Assembly (NCBI GenBank): GCA_015680685.1
Contig: MNCI01001065.1
Coordinates: 366,602 to 430,601 of the forward strand
Direction of reading: 5' to 3'
DNA length: 64,000 nucleotides
Origin: Gnetum montanum
Taxonomy: Eukaryota > Streptophyta > Gnetopsida > Gnetales > Gnetaceae
The notes beneath the pieces are model-generated. The model was not told the DNA's origin. It searched no databases and was given only the letters and a program-made list of their open reading frames with translations. Below are positions 1 to 10,207 of this stretch, in pieces. Positions within the stretch are counted from its first letter, which is position 1, and each line of letters opens with the position of its first letter. The translations under genes were made by a program, and so were the position numbers.

Positions 1-2919
1 CTGCTAGGTGTTCTCGTGTGTGGCATGGAGGTGGGGCTGGTCTTGGAGCCTCGGGCTACCCTGGGATTCTTACCACATATGGAGCTGGGCGGAGTTGTGG
101 TTGGACAGTCGGATGTGATTGGTCAGAAGGCCGGCCAGGTACCCTAATGATGTAGGGGTTGGGTTTGCCTTGCGTTTGTGAGGTGGAGGCTTGGTAATCA
201 TTAGGACTTTCGGGTATCCTAACGACATACGAGATTGGTTTTGGCGGAGGTTGTACTTTCGCTGTTGCGACAGCTGGTGGTACTTGGACTACGAAAGGAG
301 CAGGCCGAGTAGAAGGGGTTGGTGCATTTGAGGGAATGACGGGAGGGAAATGCACCACGTATGGTTTGTCACGTGTCATGGTGTTAGATGTGGGTACGAC
401 CAAGGGTACTCGGACTACGTATGGCTACTGGGGGGCACGTGGTGGTTGAGGTGTGGGCGTGGACACAGCGGGAGGAATCTGAACTATGAACGACCTATTA
501 GGTGTTTCCTGTTTATATTGGGGATAGACAGTGTTAATGTTGGGTGTATCAGAATCATCATCAAGGTAGATTGTATTGATGACGTACGACGCCTCTTTGG
601 TGTTCAGGGGGTCTTTATACATCCCCATAGCTTGATTCTGTGGTTGGACCAGGTTGGCCTCATCAAAAGTGATTTGGCCTTCATCGATCATTCGTTGAAT
701 ATCCTGCTTCAAGGTGAAACAGTAATCCGTACCATGCCCGTTTCGTTGATGGTAGTCGCAAAAGCGGTCCATTCTAAAGCCTTTGGGTACGGGAGGCTCA
801 TTCGACATTGCTAAGCTTGGGTTCTGAACGAGTTGACAGAATCGGTCATGTCTCTGGATGGCCGCAGGGGATAACTGTTTATGTTTCATCAACCCAGCTT
901 TCAAGAGTTAATCAAAGAGTTGGGAGGGCTTCATTGGCAAAGGCGTATATTGAGAGGGTTCTTTCCTCTCGAAATTTCGCGTACGGTTTGTTGTTGGGTT
1001 TTGCGATGATGATGATTCCGGCGTGGTTGTGGAAATTGGTTTATTGTAGTTAGTAGGGGTTGCGGGCGGTTTATTTTGGTATGTCATGTTTGCTTGTTGC
1101 ACGCCTGCTATTGCTGCTATGGTTGTCTTAGGCTTCTATTTATCTTTTTTAGTGTGTTGATTTTTGAAGGCTAAGTATGCAGGGTTGTGGCTGTTTTGAG
1201 CCGCCTCTTCTATATTTTTGATTTGTACAAAAGCCTGGTTAAGATTACGTGCGTTAAGGTAGTACAGCTTAGATTTAAAGAAATCGTTAACAGCACCCTT
1301 TAGAATTGTGAGCAAGTATGTCTGGGAGATCGGCTCGTGCAACTCGTTGAGAGCGGCGCTCCACCTCTGAATAAATTTCTGTACAGGTTCAAGCAGTGCT
1401 TGCTTAACTTGTATGAGGCTATCTAGTGTGGCCTTAGGTTTCAAGTTGTACTTGAACCTGGTCACAAATTGGTGTAATAAGTCTTCCAAGGAGAAGATGA
1501 AATTCCTTGGTAGAGCCCGATACCAATCAAGTGCTCTCCCCGTGAGGGACATGAGGAACACTCAGAGAATGGCATGGGGCCATGCCTGGAGTAGCGCGCA
1601 TTCTAACCTAAATGTTATTAAGTGAGCGTTGGGGTCTGTCTCCCCGTTGTATTTGGTTAGTGTTGGTAAGGAAACGCCTTTGGGCAAGGTTAAGGGTGGG
1701 ACAAAAGAGCTGATGGGGTCATCGTGGTAGAAGTCCACTACCTTCAACTCCCTGTCGACGGTTGTTTTGAGGCGTTTTACCTTGTCAATTAATTCTTGCA
1801 TCAATTTTTTGGAATCTACCCAGTCTTGAGCGCTCGGTGAAGCAACGAGCTGGGGGTGTGGGGCCGTATACAAGTTAGACTATTGAGTCGTGGGTTGAAA
1901 GGCTGAAAGCTGCGCGGTCAACGGTTGTGTTTGTGGAAGGTGAACAACATGTGGTGCTAAGGATGATACATTATATACGAGGGGTTGTTGCTGCTACGGT
2001 TGTGGTTGTATTTGGGGAATGTTAACATGTGAAAATGTGTGAAATGACACATTGTGTGAGAGGGTTAGTGTGACGGCACACCCATCACTGGCCATTGCCC
2101 AGCTGCGTTGTGTGTAGGGACCCCTTGTTGGGTTACGACGGTTGAGGGGGTTGTGTGCGTTTAAATGTGAGGGATGTAGTGAGCGGACGTGGAGGCTGGT
2201 ATTACGTGTGGCATCCCTATCACTCAAGGTGGGAATGTCACTCCCATGCTATCGTGAGGGGGCGGTGCTTGTGAGGACGAGCCTGCAGCTGCAGCGGGGA
2301 TGATTGCGAGAGGGAAGGTGTTAGGTTGGGGGTCACTCGGGGGAGGAATATGCACTAGTGCTGATGTTTTTGGTGGTGGTGCTTAGGCCTGGGTGAACCT
2401 GAGATGCTGGAGGGGCATGATTTCCCCTATACTGAGATGAAAAATGGGGTTAACATGTGCTTGCGGGCTCAGAGTGTGGTAAGAATCCTCTTGTTCAGAT
2501 TGAGCAGCGAATTCGTCCTCTTCCTCTAGTTGGGGCTCTAGCGCAGGTTGATCTAACGAGTGGCTCCTTTGCAGGAGGAGCTATGTGACAAGCTCCAAAT
2601 ACTGCTCCGGAATAAGGATTACGTCATACAGGGAAGGGATGAACTTGCGTCCCCCCTTGTAAAAGAGTTCGAATTGCCTCTTTACCTCCATTTCGGCTTG
2701 GTCTACAACCAGGCCAGCTTGTATCTTAATACATAAGAAATTATACTGATCCTGGGTTATAATGTTAGAGGCCGGGTCTCTCCCTTGCAACCCTAGGGAC
2801 CGATGGGGCCCCACTGTGGGTTGTACTCCTGGGTGTTGCGTGACAGGTTGTTGGACCGCTGTGATGTTCATAATGTTGGTGACTTGAGTAGTGGCGGCGG
2901 TGGTGTTTACGGGATTCAT
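1..2919 (-). pseudogene. E1 gag polyprotein with proline-rich linker, decayed, runs off the window
   Basis: Gag forms the particle shell and binds the element's RNA. The ATG at 2919 opens an N-terminal domain (to 2581). After a frame change, one frame runs from 1873 to the left edge with few stops. It holds the capsid-type core, with a DWYRALPR motif near 1520, a TRFKYNLKP motif and QKFIQRW near 1360, then a zinc-knuckle-like C-x2-H-x4-H-x4-C with a following LKQDIQRMI helix (about 775-690). Left of 480 it becomes a linker repeating P-Y-V-V-x-(I/V)-P. The stop near 1562 replaces an Arg (CGA to TGA) and the one near 907 a Gln (CAA to TAA), judged from the sister gags. The protease would lie left of the window. 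Confidence 0.8.
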
Positions 2920-2939
2920 GATGATTGGTTGAGGATATA

Positions 2940-3533
2940 CGACACAGTCTAGAAATGTGAAATTAATGTACTGTGCAGGGTACAGCGTATACGCTTCAGC
3001 TAACAGCGTATAATAACAGCGTATACAGCGTATATGTATGTAGCGTATATGGTCGGCGTAGATGAGTCTACGGCGTAAGTGGTTTAGCGTTTACGCTAGA
3101 AAGCGTGTACAGCGTTAGGGCACAGTGTAAAAGGGTGCAGCGTAAGAACATGATACAGCGTAAAACAAATCTAGGGCATAAAGAATAGCAGGGACAAAAT
3201 TGGCGTACAACATAGATGAGGTCTACGACGTAAAAGGGTATAGCGTCAACAAGTTTATGGCGTAAAATATGCAACGTAAAATTTATGTAGGGCGTAAGGA
3301 AAGTCTGCAGCATGAAACATGATGGATGGTTACCAGCGTAAACGCTGGGGATGTTGCAGGGAAAACTATAACAGACACGGCGTAAAGACTGATCAGCGTA
3401 TACGCTGGACAGTTTGCGGACGGAGTAGCGTAAACGCTGGAATGCATTTAAATTAGCAGGAATGATTGTGGTTGGCGGCGTAAATGCTCAACAGCGTAAA
3501 CGCTAGGAAGCTTGCAAGTAAGTTTCAGGTAGA
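2940..3533 (-). repeat. E1 leader with iterated AGCGTA / TACGCT words
   Basis: The untranslated leader between the primer site and the gag start carries many copies of CAGCGTA, GGCGTAAA and the perfect 12-bp palindrome AGCGTATACGCT (for example 2984-2995 and 3395-3406), plus the near-palindrome AGCGTAAACGCT. The same words fill the adjoining LTR. No gene is seen here. Confidence 0.75.
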
Positions 3534-3552
3534 GGCCCTCCTTCTAGCACCA
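3534..3552 (-). other. E1 primer-binding site
   Basis: On the minus strand this reads TGGTGCTAGAAGGAGGGCC, five bases after the LTR end (TACA at 3558). It starts with TGG as expected for pairing to a tRNA CCA end. The same site occurs in E3 (11904) and E4 (25887). I cannot name the tRNA from the sequence alone. Confidence 0.7.
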
Positions 3553-3557
3553 ATTTC

Positions 3558-4667
3558 TGTACCGCTTGAAATCGTTGGTCTCCGGCTGGAAAGAAATAGT
3601 GACCGTGGGATCGTAGGACACACACAGAAGACCCTGCCTTCGCCTGAGGGCGGGCTGGAATGCACGAAGGCAGAGTACCTTGGGTGGTTCGCACGCGGAT
3701 CAGACAAGGATTTCCCCGAACGTACACCGAAGTGCTATACGTTGGGTTATATGTAAACGATGTGAAGGGCGTGAACAGAGTGTAAAAAATGTAAACGATG
3801 CAAACAGAGCGTAAACGTAAACAGACGTAAACAACGTACGTATAAGAATTAATGTAAACTATAAACGATTGTGGGAAGAAAATGTAACAATGGCATTACA
3901 GAATGAAAGTACAATGCACTGGTCAAACGCAGTTGTGAGTGGAACACAAGGCAGACGAAAGCCCCGGTGGATGCAAGGACGATGGTGACTGGATCACACT
4001 GTAAGCGCAGCGTAGAGACTGTGTGCTCAGCGTACAGGGTTTTCTAGCGTAAGAAGTTTTTGTGCTCTGGTTCTCAGCATAATTGCTCTTTGGTATGATT
4101 TTGGATTTTTGCCAGCCGACCATGGATCAAGTGGAAAGTTGGGGCTTTTATATCAGTTGTTATGCTAGACCCAGGTTAGGAGACACGTGGCGCGTTGACC
4201 GGGTGGATAAAATTTACAAATATATAATATATTACATCTGTTGGGCGTATACGCTGTAACAGGCCGACGTATACGCCCAGCGTATACGCTGGATGTGCTG
4301 GAGGTATGCGAACTTAGGTGGAGATGCAGTGGACGCTGGATGTATATGCTGGTCGTGTACGCTGATGGTTGCTGACTTGCTTCAATCCTTGCTCTTCAGT
4401 TTTGTTCTGATGTTGTCTTTGGAGATTTCATGCCGGACGTATGTATCTGTTGTATCCGCTGAGCGTACATGTGAGGTGTGTATGCTAGGCATGTATGCTA
4501 GACATATATGCTGGGCGTATACACTGGAACTGCGTGCTTAGAAAAATTAAGCCTATGATCTCTGAACTTGCCATGTTTGACACCAAATGGCGTTGTGGTC
4601 GCCTGTGGGCCTTGGGGACCCGCTTCTTGTTGGACAAGTACCAAGCTCGAAATTTTGTGGTGTTTCA
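3558..4667 (-). repeat. E1 5' LTR (1110 bp)
   Basis: The minus-strand start is TGAAACACC at 4667 and the end is TACA at 3558. The start matches the E3 LTR (TGAAACACCACAAATTTCG at 21566), and the last 250 bases before the primer site align with the E3 LTR end around 11700-11897. It contains AGCGTATACGCT palindromes (for example 4279-4290) and GTAAACG words in the 3730-3850 stretch. Confidence 0.85.
4146..4154 (-). promoter_or_regulatory. E1 LTR TATA box
   Basis: The minus strand reads GATATAAAAGCCCC, a TATA element about 590 bases before the LTR 3' end. Its position resembles the CTATAAATA boxes of the other LTRs in this window. Confidence 0.5.
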
Positions 4668-6558
4668 CCTACACCATCGCAACCCGCGATTACATCAACA
4701 ATGGGTAGCTATGTCATGCCCTCGGCGTATTAATGCCCCTATTTCCCTTTTTCATTCTCAGCCACTATTCCTCTGCAAACTGTTCATCAATCCATTCCTA
4801 CATCCCATCACGTACTGATCACAGCTATCCTGCCACACTTTCATACGGTACCTACTTCGTAGTCCCATGCAGCTTCCACCTCCATTCCTTCATTTACACC
4901 TATTCCACCGTCAGTGGCGGGCCCAGGCCCATCCACATGGTAGACCCCATTCACCTCTCCTCTTGCTACGTTACCATCGTAGATGTTTCACGTTCGCCAT
5001 CAGACCTGCCAAGCCTTGTAAACCATACAATCCAACACGGGGTTATGGTTTGTTCCACCGGCCACACAAATGGCCTACCCTATAGCGCAACGCTCAGCTG
5101 TTGCTGCAACAGCACCGCCTATTGGTTGGTGGATGCCACAAGTAACACAGTTCATAGGGGCCATCCCAATGGCACCGCTGATGGGTCACGCTGCTGCCCT
5201 TGCCACTCCACAGATGGGAGCTATCCCTACGGTTCCCCAATTATCTACATCATCCTCAGGTCTGGATCAAGCGTTCCAGCTTATCAAGATCCTTATTGAG
5301 GAAATAAAATGCCACAAGGCTGTCGGGTCTAACACGATACAAATCATGGACCTCTACTAGGACAATCCCATCAACCCGACAGTCCCTGCATTAACGTTAC
5401 CCCCAAGGATGTCACTCCCCCATTTCACGAAATACAATGGGGAGGGAGATCCCAATGCACATATTGTTACATTTAGGTCTGAGTCCCTTCTGCTTCATCA
5501 ATGGCGGCATACGATCATCTATGTCTTTGCCATGTTTCAAGCCCTGGATTGGTATTGCACCCTTCCACGCTCCTCCATATTAACCCTAGAGGAGCTTCTG
5601 AACCCAGTTCATGACACGCTTCAAGTACAACTTGAGACTAGAGGTCATGTTGGATCAGTTGATGAGTGTAAAACAAGATCCACTGGAACTAGTCCAGAAG
5701 TTCATCCAATGCTGGAGTGCAACCCTTAACAAAATCCGCGAGCCCATCGTGGAGGCCCATTTGCTGACCGTCTTCAAGGGTGCAGTAAACGACTTTATTA
5801 AGTCTAAGCTGTATTATCTCACTTTGCGCACTCTTAGTCAGGCTTTTTCCCAGACTAAGAGCATACAGGATGCGGCTGAAGTGAGCAAATACCCAGCCTA
5901 CGTTGCATACAAGAACACCTTCACGAAGAAGGACAAGGGTAAGGCTACAACAACCATAGTGGCCACTGTGGTGAATGAGGCCAAACCCAAACCTAATAAC
6001 AACAGTAACAAGAACAACAAGAATCTGGCCACACCTGCAGCTAACCCCACACCAAAATAGGGTAACACACTTCAACCTCCCCCATCCACACCTAAGACAT
6101 GTGCATCACCTAAACTAAACTTTGAGCGTAAAGGTTGCTCAAAGTATACCCCGTTGCCCGTCAAACCTTCAGATCTTTTGAAGCAACTACTGGTGACAGG
6201 GTACATCCAACACAAGAGGATGTCGGAGGATGGAGCCAAGAAGCATCAGTAGTACTATGAACTCCTCAGGAACCCCTTGTTGGCTTTGTCCAACAAGCCC
6301 CCAGTTCCTAAGGGTTTCAAGCTAGAGCGGTTTTGTGACTACTGCCAATAGTATGGTCACGACACAGATTATTGCATGGTGTTGAAGGATGACATCCAAA
6401 GGATGATTGATAAGGGAAACCTGGTGCTAGACAAAAGCAATCTAGTATGTCCTGAGAATCAATCCCTGCACGTCTACACTGACCCTCTCAACACCAACAA
6501 CGTCGTTTACATTATCAACACCATCGACGTTAATAGTAATCCTAGACCACCCCAGTAG
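4668..6558 (+). pseudogene. E2 gag, 5'-truncated by E1
   Basis: This is the structural Gag protein. The N-terminal half (to about 5290) is proline/threonine-rich. The capsid-type core starts with the LTKYNGE-type motif (FTKYNGEGDPNAH near 5425) and continues with ALDWYCTLPRSS near 5545. A frameshift near 5600 moves the reading frame, which then runs on to 7992 with scattered stops. TRFKYNLRLE (5613), QKFIQCWSATLN (5695) and SKLYYLTLRTLSQAF (5803) match the other gags. A CX2CX5HX4C-type knuckle with an internal TAG lies at about 6340-6375, followed by LKDDIQRMI. It lacks the start codon because E1 interrupts it. Confidence 0.8.
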
Positions 6559-7992
6559 CTGTTTGTGGTTCGTGTGCCTCAATGTAGTGCAACAGCACCA
6601 CCAGCAGCTAATCAAAGTCCGCGGTAACATTTTGTCCTGAGAGTCCCTTCCCAGGCATCCACCCTTGTACAATCTATTCCTCGGGCATCTGTCCCTACAC
6701 CACCTATTAGCAGAACTGCATGACCGCCTCGCACATTAACACTATTAGCTCCATTTGTTATCAGGGGGCCAAGCCATTCAACAACCCTCGCCCCACATAA
6801 GACAGCTTTATAGCCTTCTCGTCCTAAGAAATGAGAAGTGCGCTTCACTGGTGAGATGTCAAGAGAAGATACTGCCCCAGGTACCTCCAAGCCTATGCTC
6901 TCACCCCCTGCATCTACATCCTCGTTGCCAAAAAATGACATTGCTGCTCATGCACAGTCTTCCCCACCTTGCCCAAGAGGGCCTGAACCCAAACCCGAAA
7001 CTGTCCCTCCTCAGGAAATTCGTCTTTTGGGACGAATAGAAGAGGAGAAAGGCAGTAAACCAAAAGGTGGCCAAGACCTTTTGGGTGCCCTCTCCCAGGT
7101 CAAGCAGGATCTGAAACAGAAAAACACCACGCTGAGCCTCTACGACATAATCATGACATCTACCGCACATCGTGAGGCTTTGGTTCACATGTTAATGGTA
7201 ATCCCTGTCGACGAGAACATGCTAGCAGAAGAGAAGGCGATCAATTTGGCCATGTTTCCTTTTGCGCTTATAGAACCAAAGCCATCCTAATTGACTTTTT
7301 GCGATGATTCCATTAGGGAAGACCCTGAAAAGGGTTAGGTGACTACAATGCCTCTATTTATCACAATTCGGTTTGGTCAACATAAGATCCAAAGGGTACA
7401 CATCGATGATGGGGCTACTACTAACGTCATCCCTTTCCCTATTGTGGACAAGTTTGGTTTGGTCGACCAGATTAAACCCACAACGATGTCATGCTTAAAG
7501 TCATTCAATGGGGCACGAGTTGTGGTAAAAGGCACAATCCATATTAACTTCGTGGCAAGGGACTAGTTCCCCACAAATGCAATGTTCATCGTGGTTGAAG
7601 AGATGCTCGGGTTTAACCTGATTTTGGGAAGGTGATGGTTAGCACAACTTAGGGTTGTCTCTTTGCCCATTCATCAGGAGATCCATCTACCCTATGCAGG
7701 TAGGGAGGTGGTAATCCATGGCGACGAAGTAGCAACATAGGCTATCAATAATGTAGATATGGAACAGGGCTCAAAGGTCGTAACCTCTGAGAATGAAGCA
7801 CCTGTCTCTATAGATGCTAACCGTTTGACAAGAGAACCGACTTAGCATGCTGGTTCAGAAAATGGAAACATGTGGACTGAGTTGCCCTTCCAAGTAGAGG
7901 ACAATGACGTAGATGAAGGTCGTAGCAAAGTGGCTTGGCCTTACGCCTCACCTAATCCACGATGGATCAAGAAGCAGTTGTGCCTAGCATAG
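6559..7992 (+). pseudogene. E2 aspartic protease region
   Basis: This is the retroviral-type protease that would cut Gag-Pol. A linker with FVVRVP-like words (6563-6660) leads to an LGR...DLLGALSQVKQDLKQKNTTLSLYD-like region (from about 7025) and the protease core: VHIDDGATTNV at about 7400, followed by PFPIVDKFGL, SFNGARVVVKGT and FNLILGR near 7610. The active site reads D-D-G-A in all three elements here, where many retroviral proteases have D-S/T-G-A. Stops at 7336, 7564, 7633 and 7738 break the frame. The terminal TAG is at 7990. Confidence 0.75.
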
Positions 7993-8107
7993 CAACCCCA
8001 CTGCTTCTTGCCCAATTAGCATCCTTTGTACATTTACCACCTTTTTGTTTTGCATCCATCTTTCTACGCTAAGTATTAATTAATCATTTTCTAAATCATT
8101 AGTGTAT

Positions 8108-8335
8108 CACTTACCATGCCATGGCCCGAAATGGCCTAAAACTACTCTACTACGCCATGGCCCGAAATGGCCTAAAACTACGCTATCACATAATGGCCTG
8201 AAATGGCCTAAAACTACGCTACTATATGATGGTCCAAAATGGCCTAAAACTAGCAATGGCTCAAAATGGCCTAAAACTAGCGATGGCCTGAAATGGCCTA
8301 AAACTATATTATGGCTTGAAATGGCCTAAAACTAA
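8108..8335 (+). repeat. E2 junction array 1, GGCCTAAAACTA repeats
   Basis: Seven imperfect units of about 25-45 bases follow the scheme ATGGCCCGAAATGGCCTAAA ACTAC. The array lies just after the protease stop and just beyond the 3' end of the antisense gene, that is, between two converging genes. Related arrays occupy the same place in E3 (16196-16440) and E4 (29980-30270). Confidence 0.85.
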
Positions 8336-8456
8336 AACATCAAAAGCATAAAACCAATTTTCTTTCAAAATTTGCTTTCTTCATTAAAAGTCTTCACATT
8401 AAATTATGTTTGCAAAATTTTTACAAAAAATTCAAAATTTCAAAAATCCTATGCTG

Positions 8457-10202
8457 TCATGGGTTATCTTCATCTACATCATCTTCACCCACATCGTTTA
8501 CTCCTGCATCATTCCCATCTGCATCGCCTTCCTCTACATTGCCCTTGTTTGCCTCTTCATTTTCGCCCTCTACGGGCCTTGCATCTTCATCCGGAACCTG
8601 CATTGTAAAAGTGAAGTAGTTAGCTAGAGCAACACATGAAAGCTAGCATAAGCTTTTCCTATAACAAAATGTGACCAACCCGAGATGGCCCTACGTCCGT
8701 TTCGAAGGGTATGTGATCCAAACCAAGCCTGAGGCAATGCCAGACCTCCTACTCCGTGATATTTGCCCAATGCCTGTCGCTTAGTTTAATGTCTGCAGCA
8801 GCTTTCTCCTTTTCGACAGCTATCCATCTCGATGGGCCTGAAGAAAAGGAGGTGGTAGTGGTCTCACTTGTGGGAAGATCTACTTCCTTTTCAGGAGATT
8901 CAGTGACCTTTACCTACTCCATGAACTTGTTATAGCCCTTAGAAGCACCAATGACATTTACTAATGCTTTATAAGTAAACGCCTCTATAGAAGCATCCTT
9001 GTATTGTTTGCAGTAGGTGGCACATTCCAGTTTATACATGTGTTTATGGTTTTTCTAGGACTACCCCCACTCATAAAATCTAGCGCTGTTGTCTTTTCAA
9101 TCTTGGTTTTTCTAAGCCAACAAGTCCATCTACATTCACTGTTCTATTATTTCTCGGGTGGCTTCGTTGTTGTGCTGCACAACTGTCCAATACCTAGCAT
9201 AATCTATCACAGTCATGCGCCAACTGCCATCATTAGTATCATAGACTATGAGGAATTTGTTCCTTGATTTGAGGTCTCCCACTTCGGCACTCAGTTTAGG
9301 CTTCTCTTTCTCAGCTTTCTGGACCTGTTTCCATAGGACCTGATTGATGTGCCTACACTCCCACAAGGAGCATGCCAAGTGCAAAGCACATTTGCTAGCC
9401 TTTTCGTATATGCGACGAGGAACCTCAGTGACTTCGGGGTGGAATGTAGGCATGACATAAACCTTCAACACCTATGTCGGGTCCCATTTGAGTCGAGAGG
9501 CTGTAACCACACAAAGAGCGTATTAGTCACATTAGCATAGCAAGGTTAGCAAACTCAAGAACTCTAGCGTAGCATCACAAAAGAACCTAACGTAGGTACT
9601 TTACTTACCTACTGTAGGATTGACCTGTCTAAGATGACTGATCATGTCGTCGACGACCCCTTGCATGAATGTAAACTTGTTGGGGGTCTCGGCCCATGAC
9701 TCCATGCAAATTAGAGGGGGTCTTGAAAAATTAACAGTGGTGTCTGTCATGAAACCAAATGTGTCAGTAATGACCGAGGTGAACTATGATAAGGCTGCGA
9801 GTAAAGTAAATGACAGTGTGAGGACTCCTACCCAGTAAACCCTTAGGGGTGATAATGGGGGTATGGACCATTGACACATCATCGAATATATTGTCAAACT
9901 TACCAGCATCTAATTGTAGTTCCCCTCCTTTCTGACTCAAAACCATGGTAGCATCCTTGGTGTTCGCTCATTCCACCAATGCTGAACTACGTTCAGCAAA
10001 GGGATCTCCAATAGAAGTCCCTCCCAGGTTGATGCGAGCTTCTTCTTTATTTTTTGGTGCCTTCCCTTTTAAGGAACCAACATCCTTCTCATCCATAGGA
10101 GATGCCTCTTCGTCTCCATAAATGTCCTCCTCATCAGTAGGAGGATTTTCCTTGACAACAAGAACCCCTTCCTTAGTGACAGGAGCTCCTTCCCTCTTGA
10201 TT
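8457..10202 (-). pseudogene. E2 antisense gene, exons 8 to 5 (3' half, before the E3 insertion)
   Basis: Read on the minus strand. Exon 5 (10202-9904) is acidic and charged and ends at CTG|GTAAGT. Exon 6 (about 9744-9613) contains SWAETPNKFTF and ends CAG|GTAGGT. Exon 7 starts at 9500 after TTACAG with SRLKWDP, followed by a coiled-coil stretch and the motif VIDYARYW near 9205, and runs to about 8670. Exon 8 (8597-8457) follows an ATGCAG acceptor and encodes a tail very rich in Asp and Glu ending in TGA. The same exons occur in E4 (31691-30398), and exons 6-8 in E3. TAG stops (for example 9468-9470, codon of a WDPT*V stretch) show decay. The function is unknown. It resembles no enzyme I know; it may be a nucleic-acid- or chromatin-related retroelement accessory protein, which is inference only. 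Confidence 0.7.
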
Positions 10203-10207
10203 GGGGC
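10203..10207. repeat. Target-site duplication of E3, left copy
   Basis: GGGGC here and at 23271-23275 flank E3 exactly, as expected for a 5-bp integrase stagger. The flanking E2 sequence is continuous across the pair. Confidence 0.85.

Larger units (their letters stand above)
1..4667 (-). mobile_element. E1: 5' part of a Tat-like Ty3/Gypsy LTR retrotransposon
   Basis: Read on the minus strand from 4667 downward: an LTR (4667-3558), a primer-binding site (3552-3534), a leader full of AGCGTA-type repeats, then a broken gag that leaves the window on the left. The gag core and the CX2HX4HX4C knuckle match those of E2, E3 and E4 in this window and are typical of the Tat lineage of plant Gypsy elements. 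The sequence right of 4667 reads as gag DNA of E2, so E1 most likely inserted into E2. The second target-site copy is outside the window, so the insertion cannot be proved here. Confidence 0.85.

Noticed and set aside
3484-3756. Overlapping open frames on both strands at the E1 LTR/primer site
   Set aside because: They span the LTR end and primer site and are not conserved as frames in E3.
5689-6075. Minus-strand open frame opposite E2 gag
   Set aside because: Shadow of the gag core; no homologous frame is kept in E1, E3 or E4.
8108-8335. CRISPR-like array
   Set aside because: Units are degenerate, spacers are not unique, and the setting is a plant retrotransposon.
8372-8627. Several plus-strand open frames with His/Leu/Ser-rich products
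   Set aside because: They are the complement of the acidic antisense exon 8; low complexity explains the open frames.
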